The position numbers and the translations under genes are program-made. A DNA stretch of 64,000 nt, taken from positions 31,138 through 95,137 of the forward strand of contig CANQKF010000005.1 in NCBI GenBank assembly GCA_947624445.1. Direction: 5' to 3'. The notes beneath the pieces are model-generated. The model saw only the letters and a list, made by a program, of their open reading frames with translations. It did not search any database and was not told the origin of the DNA. Origin of the DNA: an uncultured Clostridia bacterium. Its GTDB lineage: Bacteria; Bacillota; Clostridia; Christensenellales; Borkfalkiaceae. Shown one piece after another: positions 45,044 to 54,257 of the stretch (position 1 is its first letter; each line of letters starts with the position of its first letter).

Positions 45044-46199
45044 TTATTGCCACGCCTGCGCCGTGCGGCGGAAGGCGTCCCACCAGCGCATGCGGCGCAC
45101 CTCCTCTGCGGCGCCGAGCGCGGCGGAGGCGATCTCCACATTGCCCTCGTAGAGCGTCGCCCTGCCCGCCGTCTGCCCTGCGGCGACGGGCGCTTTGAGT
45201 TCGTCGAGGGAGATCTCGATGCGATATTCCCCCTTTTCGCCGCGTCTGCGCACATAGCGAAGGTCCTCCTTCGCGCAAACGCCGACCTCCGTCTCGGTTC
45301 CGCCCGCAACGCGCGCTTTTTCCTCGATCGCCTCGCCCGCATGCAGCAGCGTGCAGCTCTCGTAGTTTGCAAAAGCGTAGTCGAACAGCTCCGAGACGGC
45401 CGCAAAGCGGGATTTGGAGCTCTCGCCGCCGATGACGACCGCGATCACCCGCATATCGGCGCGCTTTGCCGTCGCCGCGAGACAGAAGCCCGCTTCGTTC
45501 GTGAAGCCCGTCTTGCCGCCGTCGCACCCCTCATAGAAGCGCACGAGCTTGTTGGTGTTCGTGATGCTCGTCGTCCGCCCGTCGGGGTGGGAGAAATCCT
45601 CCAGCCAGACCTGTGAGAAGCGGAAGTAATCCTCATGCGTAAGAAGCGCCTGCAGCATGCGCGCGACGTCCCGCGCACAGGAATACTGCGGATCGCGCGG
45701 GAGCCCCGTGCAGTTGGCAAAGAGCGTGTTTTCCGCGCCGAGTTCCTTTGCCCGCGCGTTCATCCGCTCGATGAACCCCGCCTCGCTGCCCGCAATGCGT
45801 TCCGCAAGGGCGACGCAGGAATCGTTCGCCGAGCAGACGGCGACCGACTTCATGAGTTCGCGGACGGGATAGGCGAGCCGCGCGCCCAAAAAGACCTGCG
45901 ATCCCCCCATTCCCGCGGCATTTTCGCTGACCGTGATCTCCTCGTCGTAGGAGAGTTCCCCGCGTTCCACCGCCTCGAAGGAGAGCAGAAGTGTCATAAT
46001 CTTGCACATGCTCGCGATGGGAAGCCGCTTGGTCTCCTCCTTTTTGCACATCTCGAAGCGCCCCTCCGCGTCGCAGAGATACGCCGCCTTGCAGTGCTCG
46101 GCGAGCGGTTCGGCGTGCGCGGAGATCTGCGCGGGCGCCGCGAGCGCAACGGCAGCCATCGAAGCGACCGCCGTAACGAAACAAAGTAATTTCTTCATA
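45044..46199 (-). CDS. D-alanyl-D-alanine carboxypeptidase (DacB/S11 family, sporulation-type)
   Basis: Signal peptide; LPIASMCKIMTLLL, SANDSCVALAERIAGSE, GGKTGFTNEAGFCLAATA; C-terminal PBP5-like domain. Confidence 0.92.
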
Positions 46200-46230
46200 C
46201 CCGCAGTTTGCGCGGTTTGATGAAAAGTAT

Positions 46231-46860
46231 TTATAAAAGCACTCCGATCGGATGAAAAACCGCCAGAAGCAGCAGCATCTCCGCGAGGCAGACGAGCGCG
46301 ACAAGCCCCGCCAACACGCCGAAATCGCACAAAAGCTCGCAAAAATCGCGCTTGCAGAAGCAAAAATGCGGCGCGCGGGCGCAGGAGAGCGCCATGCCGA
46401 GCACGAGCACGGCGTCGATGAGCAGGTGGACGGGCAGGTAGAGCACGAACACGACGAGCAGCCCCGAGACGCGGTAGACCGAGCACAGGATGCAGATGCT
46501 GCCGCCGAAGGTATACGCGCGGTACAGGAGGATCGCCGAGGGAAGGATGAGCGCGGCGATGTGGATCCCCGAAACCGCCGTGAGCGCCGCGAGCAACACG
46601 CAGCCCGCCGTCCGCTCGAGGAAGATCGCGAACACGTTCCGCTCCGAATAGCAGACCTTCCGCAGGTAGCGGTCGCAGTTCTCGAGGTGGAAATCATAGG
46701 CCGCGGGCGTCTTGATGAACGAAAGCCCGAGGACGATCCCGACGGCAAACAGCGCGCCGAGCACGATGAGCGTGCGCTTGCGTTCGAGCGCCCGCCCCAA
46801 AAAATCCCGCAAAAAAGAAAAGCTCATATCGTATTCTATGAGCTTCCCTGCGTCTGTCAT
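46231..46860 (-). CDS. spoIIM: Stage II sporulation protein M
   Basis: Multi-TM; FAVGIVLGLSFIKTP; located between spoIVB and a dac gene. Confidence 0.75.
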   Translation of the reverse strand: MTDAGKLIEYDMSFSFLRDFLGRALERKRTLIVLGALFAVGIVLGLSFIKTPAAYDFHLENCDRYLRKVCYSERNVFAIFLERTAGCVLLAALTAVSGIHIAALILPSAILLYRAYTFGGSICILCSVYRVSGLLVVFVLYLPVHLLIDAVLVLGMALSCARAPHFCFCKRDFCELLCDFGVLAGLVALVCLAEMLLLLAVFHPIGVLL

Positions 46861-47876
46861 TCACACAGCATCTTTTCAATTCCGATGCCGTAGCCCCGCG
46901 TGGGATCGTTCAGAAAGACGTGCGTCACCGCGCCGATGAGTTTCCCGTTCTGGAGGATGGGACTTCCGCTCATCCCCTGCACGATGCCTCCCGTCTCGTC
47001 GATGAGGCGGGAATCGGTCACCTTGATGACGAAATTCTTGTTTTCACGGTTGCCTTCGTCCACTTTGACGATGCTGATTTCGTATTTCTGCGGGAAGGTG
47101 CCGTCGACCGTGGAATAGATGACCGCCTTCCCGATCTCCGCCGCGGCGAGCGGCGCCGCCTCGACGAGCTCGCACCGCGAGAAGTCGTATTTCTTCTCAA
47201 AAGTGCCGTAGAGCCCCGTCTCGCACACCTTTTCGGCCTTGCCGAGCGGCGTATCGTTGACGAACAGCCCGCGCAGCTCCCCCGCCTTTCCGCGCGCGCC
47301 GCGGTTGACGCCGATGACCGAGCAGAGGTAGACCCGCGGCTCGGCGATCGTGAGCGGATTTTTATTTTCGTCGCACACCGCGTGCCCGAGGGCGCCGAAG
47401 CGGTAGGTCTCGCGGTCGATGTACGTCACCGTGCCGATCCCCGCGAGGGTATCGCGGATGAGCACGCCGATCTTATATTTGTTGCTCTTTTTGTCGCGGA
47501 CGGGGATGAGCTCGGTCTCCGCCGTCTCGCCGCCGCGGCGCACCGTGACGACGATCTTCTTCCCCCCGCACCGCTCGAGCGCGGCGTTGAGATCGGAGAT
47601 TGTCGAGATCTTGATGCCGTCGACGGCGAGGATGGTATCGCCGACGCGGATGCCCGCCTCCTCCGCGGGCCTGTGGATCCCGTCCTCCGCGGCGACCTCG
47701 GAGAGCCCGATCACCTCCGCGCCGCCCGCAGACAGCATGAATCCCGCCGTCATGCCGCCGATGTAGTATTCCTTGGGCGCGACGTCGGCATATGCCGACG
47801 TCGCGCCCACCCCCGCCGGAAGCGGCAACAGCGCCAACGCGACCGCCGCGGCGATATAAAATTTCAGCTTACGCAT
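46857..47876 (-). CDS. spoIVB: SpoIVB-type serine peptidase (PDZ plus S55)
   Basis: PDZ AGIRVGDTILAVDGIKI; GIGTVTYIDRETYRFGALGHAV; GIVQGMSGSPILQNGKLIGAVTHVFLNDPTRGYGI. Confidence 0.95.
   Translation of the reverse strand: MRKLKFYIAAAVALALLPLPAGVGATSAYADVAPKEYYIGGMTAGFMLSAGGAEVIGLSEVAAEDGIHRPAEEAGIRVGDTILAVDGIKISTISDLNAALERCGGKKIVVTVRRGGETAETELIPVRDKKSNKYKIGVLIRDTLAGIGTVTYIDRETYRFGALGHAVCDENKNPLTIAEPRVYLCSVIGVNRGARGKAGELRGLFVNDTPLGKAEKVCETGLYGTFEKKYDFSRCELVEAAPLAAAEIGKAVIYSTVDGTFPQKYEISIVKVDEGNRENKNFVIKVTDSRLIDETGGIVQGMSGSPILQNGKLIGAVTHVFLNDPTRGYGIGIEKMLCE
47774..47809. repeat. 36-bp perfect palindrome within spoIVB
   Basis: TGGGCGCGACGTCGGCATATGCCGACGTCGCGCCCA. Confidence 0.97.
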
Positions 47877-47944
47877 TCACTCCTCCGTTTGCAGAAGTTA
47901 ATTTGCGTAAGCCGAAGCGTTCTTATGCGGACTTTGCCCGCCCT

Positions 47945-49633
47945 TTATCTGTGGGAGTTTTTGTAAGCGGCCGCCTCTTCTATGAGGGCGCGGGCGTGCG
48001 CCGCGACGTGTTCGCTCTCGCCGCCGATGAGCCGCGCGATCTCCGCGACGCGCTCCTCCCCCTCCACTTCGCGGATGGTCGTGAAGGTCTTTCCCGCGCG
48101 CTCCTGCTTTTCGATGAGCAGTTCGCGGTCGGCAAACGCCGCGATCTGGGCGAGATGGGTCACGGCAATGATCTGCACGCCGCGCGCGATCTTTTCGAAC
48201 TTCTCGGCGATGGCGCGCGCCGTCCTTCCGCCGATCCCCGCGTCGATCTCGTCGAAGAGATAGGTCCCGATGCCGCCGAGGGAGGACTGCGCCTTGACGG
48301 CGAGCATGAACCTGCTCATTTCGCCGCCGCTGATGATCTTTCCGAGCTCCTTCAAGGGCTCTCCCGCGTTTGCCGAGAAGAGGAACCGCACGCCGCCCAG
48401 CCCCTCGGAGGTCGCCTTCGCGACGTCCTCGCGCGCGTATTCATCGAATTGGATCTCGAAGCGCGCCGAGGGAATGTTCAACGACTTGAGCTCTTCGACG
48501 ACGCGGGCGGTGAACCCCTCCGCCGCAGCTTTGCGCGCCGCCGTGAGCGCTTCACACGCCGCAAACAGCGCGGTCTCGGCCGTTTCGAGTTCGGCGGTGA
48601 GCGCTTCGTAGCGCGCGCCGCTATCGGTGAGTAGGGCGAGCTCCTCTTTCGCCTGCCGCAAGAAGGCGCACACCGCGGCATAGTCGCCGCCGTACTTCTT
48701 GCGGATCCCCTTGAGTTCGTCGAGCCGCGCTTCGACGGCCTCCGCGTCCGCGCCGACGTCGTCCGCCGAGGAAAGTTCGGAATCGATCTCTTCGGCGATG
48801 TCCGCGAGCTCCGCGCCGAGGTTTTCGAGACGGTCGGAGAGCGCTTCATAGCGCGCGTCGAACTTCGCGATGGAGAGCAGCTGCCGCTGTGCGCCGCGCA
48901 GGGCGTCCTCCCCGCTGCCGTCGGCGGTGAGATAGTCGGAGGCGCCGCGGAGCGCTTCGAGGATGCGCTCGAGGTTGCGATAGCGGTCCCGCTTGGCGCA
49001 GAGCGCCTCCTCCTCCCCCTCTTTGGGGTCGACGCGCTCGATCTCGGCGATCTGGTAGGAAAGGATATCCGCCCTGCGGGCGCGGGAAGCCGCGTCGCCG
49101 CCGAGGAGGGAAAGTTCCGAGAGGATCTGTTTGCGCCTTGCAAGCAACGCACCGACCGCGGCTTTCTTCTCCGCGACGGGCGCCCCGCCCATGCCGTCGA
49201 GCAGTTTGAGCTGGTTGCTCTCGCGAAGCAGGAAGAAATGTTCGCTCTGGCCGTGGAGATCGACGAGCAGCGAGGTGAGCTTGCGCAGCATCGCCGCCGT
49301 GACGGGAACGCCGTTGACTTTGAGGGTGCTCCGCCCGTCGGCGGTGAGCTTGCGCGCGATGAGGATGGTCTCCTCGGGCTCGACGTCGAGCTCCCCGAGG
49401 ACGGCAAAGACCTCGGGATCCGCGGCGGAAAACTCGGCGATCACGCTTGCCGCGCTCTCGCCCGAGCGCACCATGCTCTTTTCCGCCTTGGCACCGAGCA
49501 CGAAATCGATGGCGTCGAGAATGACCGATTTGCCCGCGCCCGTCTCGCCCGTGAGGACATTGAGCCCCGCGGAAAATTCGAGCTCGGCGCGTTCGACCAG
49601 CGCGACGTTTTGTAGAATGAGTTTCCGAAGCAT
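47945..49633 (-). CDS. recN: DNA repair protein RecN
   Basis: LNVLTGETGAGKSVILDAIDFVLGAKA; KIISGGEMSRFMLAVKA; FDEIDAGIGGRTA. Confidence 0.96.
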   Translation of the reverse strand: MLRKLILQNVALVERAELEFSAGLNVLTGETGAGKSVILDAIDFVLGAKAEKSMVRSGESAASVIAEFSAADPEVFAVLGELDVEPEETILIARKLTADGRSTLKVNGVPVTAAMLRKLTSLLVDLHGQSEHFFLLRESNQLKLLDGMGGAPVAEKKAAVGALLARRKQILSELSLLGGDAASRARRADILSYQIAEIERVDPKEGEEEALCAKRDRYRNLERILEALRGASDYLTADGSGEDALRGAQRQLLSIAKFDARYEALSDRLENLGAELADIAEEIDSELSSADDVGADAEAVEARLDELKGIRKKYGGDYAAVCAFLRQAKEELALLTDSGARYEALTAELETAETALFAACEALTAARKAAAEGFTARVVEELKSLNIPSARFEIQFDEYAREDVAKATSEGLGGVRFLFSANAGEPLKELGKIISGGEMSRFMLAVKAQSSLGGIGTYLFDEIDAGIGGRTARAIAEKFEKIARGVQIIAVTHLAQIAAFADRELLIEKQERAGKTFTTIREVEGEERVAEIARLIGGESEHVAAHARALIEEAAAYKNSHR

Positions 49634-49636
49634 AGT

Positions 49637-50095
49637 TCAGTTTGCCTGTAAAACCGACTGAAGTTTCTCGCAGACGATGTGCGCGTCGGCGGGCGTTTCG
49701 CAGATGATGAGCACGGTGTCGTCCCCCGAGACCGTGCCGACGACCTCGAGGTAGTCGAGGCGGTCGATGACCATGCCCGCATTGGAGCCGTTTCCGTTGA
49801 GCGTCTTGATGACGATCAGATTCCCCACGGGGCGGATCTCCTCGACGCAGGCCTGGAAGAGCGAACGCATCTTCTCCGAGAGCCCGCCCTTCTTTTCGGG
49901 GACGGCGGCATAGCGAAACCGCTTTTTCATCCCTTTTACCTTAAATAGATGCAGATCCTTGATGTCGCGCGAGACGGTCGCCTGCGTGACCGAGAAATTG
50001 TTCGCGGCGAGCTCCGCACAGAGTTCCTCCTGCGTTTCGATCTCCTTTTGCTGGATGAGCATAAGGATCTTTTCGTGCCGTGCATTCCGAAGCAT
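49637..50095 (-). CDS. argR: Arginine repressor ArgR/AhrC
   Basis: RHEKILMLIQQKEIETQEELCAELAANNFSVTQATVSRDIKDLHL. Confidence 0.95.
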   Translation of the reverse strand: MLRNARHEKILMLIQQKEIETQEELCAELAANNFSVTQATVSRDIKDLHLFKVKGMKKRFRYAAVPEKKGGLSEKMRSLFQACVEEIRPVGNLIVIKTLNGNGSNAGMVIDRLDYLEVVGTVSGDDTVLIICETPADAHIVCEKLQSVLQAN

Positions 50096-50117
50096 AATTT
50101 TCCTCCCAATCGGTTTC

Positions 50118-50894
50118 TCAGCGCAGTTTTTGCATGAGCCGCGGGAAAAAGTTGCGCTTATCCCGCGTCAGGAATACGGCGGTCTGCTCCGCCTTGCGTA
50201 CCGTGAGCTCGTCGCCCACTTTTATGTTCGTGAAAAAAACGCCGTCGCCGTAGACCATGAGCTCGTCGCTGGCGGCAAGCGTGAAGGTGAGCGCGCTCCG
50301 ATCGCTGTAGACGACGGGGCGGCTCTTGAGGGAAAAGGCGCACACGGGCGTGAGCTGGAACGCCGCGCAGTCGGGCATCAGAATGCTCCCGCCCGCCGAA
50401 AGCGAATAGGCGGTCGAACCCGTCGGCGTGGCGACGATCAACCCGTCGGCAACATAGTCCCCCGCGGGGCAGCCGTCGATCGCAACCGAGATCTTCTCGA
50501 CGCGGTTGGAGCGGTCGGGCGCGATCCTGCGCAGAAGCGCGAGCTCGTTGAGGCAGAGATGCTCTTTGCCGCCGATCCGCACGGAGAGCATCGTCCGCGT
50601 GAGGGTCGGGCAAGATCCGTCGAGCAGCAGGGAGACGACCTCCTCCTCTCCCCGCTCGAATTCGGTGAGAAAGCCGAGCCGCCCGTAGTTGACGCCGACG
50701 ATCGGGACGCGCGCCGCCTTTGCGACGCGGAGCAGCGTTCCGTCGCCGCCGAGCACGGCGATGCGGTCGAACCCCGTGAGCGCTTCCGGATCTTTCACGC
50801 AGACTGCGGACGCGCCGCGCGCCGAAAGTTCCGCGCAGAGGCGCTCCGCTTCGCCCGACGGGACCCGATCATTGGAATATATCGCGATCTTCAT
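50118..50894 (-). CDS. nadK: NAD kinase
   Basis: DRIAVLGGDGTLLRVAKAA, GVNYGRLGFLTEF, GLIVATPTGSTAYSLSAGG. Confidence 0.95.
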   Translation of the reverse strand: MKIAIYSNDRVPSGEAERLCAELSARGASAVCVKDPEALTGFDRIAVLGGDGTLLRVAKAARVPIVGVNYGRLGFLTEFERGEEEVVSLLLDGSCPTLTRTMLSVRIGGKEHLCLNELALLRRIAPDRSNRVEKISVAIDGCPAGDYVADGLIVATPTGSTAYSLSAGGSILMPDCAAFQLTPVCAFSLKSRPVVYSDRSALTFTLAASDELMVYGDGVFFTNIKVGDELTVRKAEQTAVFLTRDKRNFFPRLMQKLR

Positions 50895-50900
50895 GCGTTC

Positions 50901-50929
50901 ATTATACACCTATAAATGTATAAATGCAA
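50901..50929 (-). promoter_or_regulatory. nadK promoter (TTGCAT-17-TATAAT), ATG 6 nt after -10
   Basis: Minus strand TTGCAT 50929-50924, TATAAT 50906-50901, ATG 50894. Confidence 0.75.
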
Positions 50930-50950
50930 GTATTTTTTTATATTTTCTGT

Positions 50951-51709
50951 TTATCGGCGAAGTTTTCCGGGCGCCGCCGCAAATTCCCCCTCCGCCATCG
51001 GTACTCCGCCCTTGCGCAATAGAACGATGTATTCCACGTTCTTCTTGGGAAGGATGGGCGCGGGAAGGATCCCGCAGGGCGCGAGCCCTTGCGTATTGCA
51101 GTCCACATAGAAGGCGCGGAGCAGATTTTCGTGGCGGGCAGGCGGCAGAATGCCCCGCTTCGAGAGCCCCTCTCCCCCGCACTCGAACTGCGGCTTGAAG
51201 AGCACGAACGCCCTCCCGCCGCTATGCAGGACGGCGGCGATCGCGGGCAGCACAAGGCGCAAAGAGATAAAACTGAGATCCGCGGTCACGACGTCGACGG
51301 CGAGGGGGAAACTCTCCTCCGTGAGATAGCGCGCGTTCGTGCGGTCCATGACGGCGACGCGTGGATCCGCGCGCAGTTTGGCTTCGAGCTGGCTCTCGCC
51401 CACGTCGACGCAAAAGACCCGCTTCGCGCCCCGCCGCAGGAGCACGTCGGTGAATCCGCCCGTGCTGGCGCCGAGATCGGCGCAGACCGCCCCCTCGACG
51501 CGCTCTCCGAAGCCGTCGAGCCCCGCAAGCAGCTTTTTCGCTCCTTCCGAGGCGAAAAATTCATCCGAAATCGTAAAATTCTCCCCTTCCGCGACCTCGT
51601 CGCTCGGGGAGAGCGGTGTTCCGTCCCGCAGAACGCGCCCCGCTTTCAGGGCATTCTGCGCACGGCTTCTCGAACCGAATTTCTGTGCAAAAAATTTATC
51701 CGCGCGCAT
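50951..51709 (-). CDS. tlyA: TlyA family rRNA 2'-O-methyltransferase (hemolysin A)
   Basis: S4 N-term RADKFFAQKFGSRSRAQNALKAGRVL; CADLGASTGGFTDVLLRRGA; FVLFKPQFE. Confidence 0.94.
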   Translation of the reverse strand: MRADKFFAQKFGSRSRAQNALKAGRVLRDGTPLSPSDEVAEGENFTISDEFFASEGAKKLLAGLDGFGERVEGAVCADLGASTGGFTDVLLRRGAKRVFCVDVGESQLEAKLRADPRVAVMDRTNARYLTEESFPLAVDVVTADLSFISLRLVLPAIAAVLHSGGRAFVLFKPQFECGGEGLSKRGILPPARHENLLRAFYVDCNTQGLAPCGILPAPILPKKNVEYIVLLRKGGVPMAEGEFAAAPGKLRR

Positions 51710-53390
51710 AGAGCTCCTTGAGCGCGGCGAAGATCTCCTCCTCGCCGAGCCCGTATTCCGCGGCGAGCGTCTCGGCTTTGCCGTGCGGGATGAAACAGTC
51801 GCGGTAGCCGAAGGAGAGCACCCGCTTTCCGCGTTGGGCGCGGGCGACCGCGTCGCCCAGCCCCCCGATCAGCACGTTGTCCTCGAGCGTGACGAGCGTA
51901 TTCACCCGCAGATGCTCGAGACAGGCGGTATCGAGCGGCTTGATGTAGCGCGCGCTGACAAGCGTGAAGGAGCGCCCCTCCGCCGCAGCCCGCGCGCGCA
52001 GACGCTCGCCGAGCGAAACGCACCGCTCGCCCGCCGCGAGCACGGCAAAGGGCGCGTCCCCGCGGGAAAGGACCTCGAAGGTGCCCACCGTCACGTCGCC
52101 GCAGGTCCCCTCGCTGCCGTAGGCGGGATAGCGGATGGCGAGCGGCTTGGGATACGTCGCGCTCATGCGGAGCATGGCGCGCAGTTCGGCGATGTTCCGC
52201 GGCACCGCGATCGTGAGGTTGGGGATGAGCGAGAGAAAGCTGAGATCAAAGACGCCCTGATGGGTCTCGCCGTCCTCCCCCGTGACGCCCGCATGGTCGA
52301 TGCAGAGCGTGACGGGCAGATCCTGCCCGCAGATGTCGTGGACGATCTCGTCGAATGAGCGTTGCAGGAAGGTCGAGTAGATCGCATAATAGGGCTTCAT
52401 GCCCGCCGCGGCGAGCGAGGCCGCGAGCACGGAGGCGTGTTCCTCGCAGATGCCGACGTCGAAGGCGCGCTCGGGGAATTTTTCGAAGAATCCGCGCAGC
52501 CCGAGATGATCGGTCATCGCGGCGGTCACGGCGACGACGGGATATTGCGCCGCGAGCGTTTCGAGCTCCTCGCCGAGCGCCTCCCCGTAGGCGCGCACCC
52601 GCGGCGCCGTGGCGTGGTAGCCGTGCGTCTCGAGGGGCGCGTTTTCGCTGAAAGAAAATCCCTGCCCCTTGCGCGTGACGACGTGCAAAAGCACGCACTG
52701 CGACTTCAAGGCCTCCTTCGCCGCTCCGAGCGCGGGAAGGAGCTCTCCGAAGTCGTTCCCGTTGCAGACGCCGATGTATTTCAGCCCGAAGCGGGAGAAG
52801 AGCGCGGCGTCGGCGACGCCCGCTTTGAGCGCCTCGAGCTCCTCGTGCATCCCCCCCACCGTGGGAGAAATGGACATGCCGTTGTCGTTGAGCACGATCA
52901 GGATCCGTGTATTCAGGATGCGGAGGCTGCACAGTGCCTCGTAGATGAGCCCGTTGTTGAAGGAGCCGTCCCCGACGAGCGCGACGACTTCGTAGTCCCC
53001 GCCCGAAAGGTCGCGCGCCTTGGCGATTCCGAGCGCCGCGGAGATCGCAGTCCCCGCATGCCCCGTGTCGTAGCAGTCGTAGGCGCTCTCTTCGCGCTTG
53101 GGAAAGCCGGAGATCCCCCCCTCGCAGCGCAGGGTGGAGAAGCGGCCGGTGCGGTCGGAGAGCAGCTTGTGCGTGTAGCACTGGTGCCCGACGTCGAACA
53201 CGATCTTATCCCTGGGGAAATCAAAGACGCGGTGAAGCGCCACGGTGAGCTCTACGGTCCCGAGGTTGGAGGAGAGATGCCCGCCCCGCCGTGCGACGGT
53301 GGAGAGGATCTCGCGGCGGATCTCCGCAGAGATCGCATTCAACTTGGAAACGGAAGCCGCAACGAGCTCCCCGCGCGTGTAGTGTTTCAT
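51696..53390 (-). CDS. dxs: 1-deoxy-D-xylulose-5-phosphate synthase
   Basis: GGHLSSNLGTVELTVALHRVFDFPRDKIVFDVGHQCYTHKLLSDR; GDGSFNNGLIYEAL; CEEHASVLAASLAAAGMKPYYAIYSTFLQR. Confidence 0.97.
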   Translation of the reverse strand: MKHYTRGELVAASVSKLNAISAEIRREILSTVARRGGHLSSNLGTVELTVALHRVFDFPRDKIVFDVGHQCYTHKLLSDRTGRFSTLRCEGGISGFPKREESAYDCYDTGHAGTAISAALGIAKARDLSGGDYEVVALVGDGSFNNGLIYEALCSLRILNTRILIVLNDNGMSISPTVGGMHEELEALKAGVADAALFSRFGLKYIGVCNGNDFGELLPALGAAKEALKSQCVLLHVVTRKGQGFSFSENAPLETHGYHATAPRVRAYGEALGEELETLAAQYPVVAVTAAMTDHLGLRGFFEKFPERAFDVGICEEHASVLAASLAAAGMKPYYAIYSTFLQRSFDEIVHDICGQDLPVTLCIDHAGVTGEDGETHQGVFDLSFLSLIPNLTIAVPRNIAELRAMLRMSATYPKPLAIRYPAYGSEGTCGDVTVGTFEVLSRGDAPFAVLAAGERCVSLGERLRARAAAEGRSFTLVSARYIKPLDTACLEHLRVNTLVTLEDNVLIGGLGDAVARAQRGKRVLSFGYRDCFIPHGKAETLAAEYGLGEEEIFAALKELYARG

Positions 53391-53393
53391 AAC

Positions 53394-54257
53394 TCAATGA
53401 TCCCGCGTCGCGACGAGATCGACGATCCCGCGCAAAAATTCCGCGCCCGTGAGCGAGGCGAGCTGTTCGCGGCAGCGCGCGGCGAGCAGCGCCGCGCGGC
53501 GCTGTGCCTCGGCGAGCCCGAAGAGCCGCACCGCCGTCGGTTTGCATGCGGCGCTGTCCTTTCCGACCGTCTTTCCGAGCGCCGCGCCCCCCGTCACGTC
53601 GAGAATGTCGTCCGTGAGCTGGAAGAGCCGCCCGAGCAGCACGCCGAAGGTGCGGTATGCCCCGTCGTCCGCGCCCGCGAGACGGGCCGCCATCACGAGG
53701 GGCGCCGCGATCATCTGCGCGGTCTTGTTGTCGTAGATGAATGCGAGCGCCTCCTCCCCCGCCTCCTCTCGGGTGTAGAGAAGGTCGGCGGATTGCCCCG
53801 CGACCATGCCGCTCGCCCCCGCCGCATGGGCGAGTTCCTGCGCCGCCCAAAGGTGCCGCTCCCCCCTCTCCGCCGCCGAGAGAATGAGCTCGAAGGCAAA
53901 GGAGAGCAGCGCGTCGCCCGCGAGCAGGGCGTTCGCCTCGCCGAATACGATGTGGTTGGAGGGCTTGCCGCGGCGGAGCGCGTCGTTGTCGAGGGCGGGA
54001 AGATCGTCGTGGATGAGCGAATAGGTATGGATGCACTCGATCGCCGCCGCGAGGTCGGTCTCCTCCCCGTAGGCGAGCCCGAAGGCGTCGAGCACGGCAA
54101 AAAAGAGTACCGGGCGGATGCGCTTGCCCCCCGCGAGGAGGGAATAGCGCATGCTCTCGGCGAGGATCGGCGGCTCTTTGGGCAGGCGCACGAGCACCTT
54201 TCCGATGGCGTCCTCCGCGGCGGTGCGGTAAATTTCGTAGCGCGCTTCGAAGGTCAT
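53394..54257 (-). CDS. ispA: Polyprenyl (farnesyl/geranyl) diphosphate synthase
   Basis: GGKRIRPVL, HTYSLIHDDLPALDNDALRRGKPSNH, FQLTDDILDVTG. Confidence 0.95.
   Translation of the reverse strand: MTFEARYEIYRTAAEDAIGKVLVRLPKEPPILAESMRYSLLAGGKRIRPVLFFAVLDAFGLAYGEETDLAAAIECIHTYSLIHDDLPALDNDALRRGKPSNHIVFGEANALLAGDALLSFAFELILSAAERGERHLWAAQELAHAAGASGMVAGQSADLLYTREEAGEEALAFIYDNKTAQMIAAPLVMAARLAGADDGAYRTFGVLLGRLFQLTDDILDVTGGAALGKTVGKDSAACKPTAVRLFGLAEAQRRAALLAARCREQLASLTGAEFLRGIVDLVATRDH

Noticed and set aside
47018-47200. Arg/Ser-rich small ORFs across the window (e.g. 47018..47200, 24 kb and 12.7 kb regions)
   Set aside because: Frame-shifted shadows of real genes with biased composition and no homolog-like motifs.
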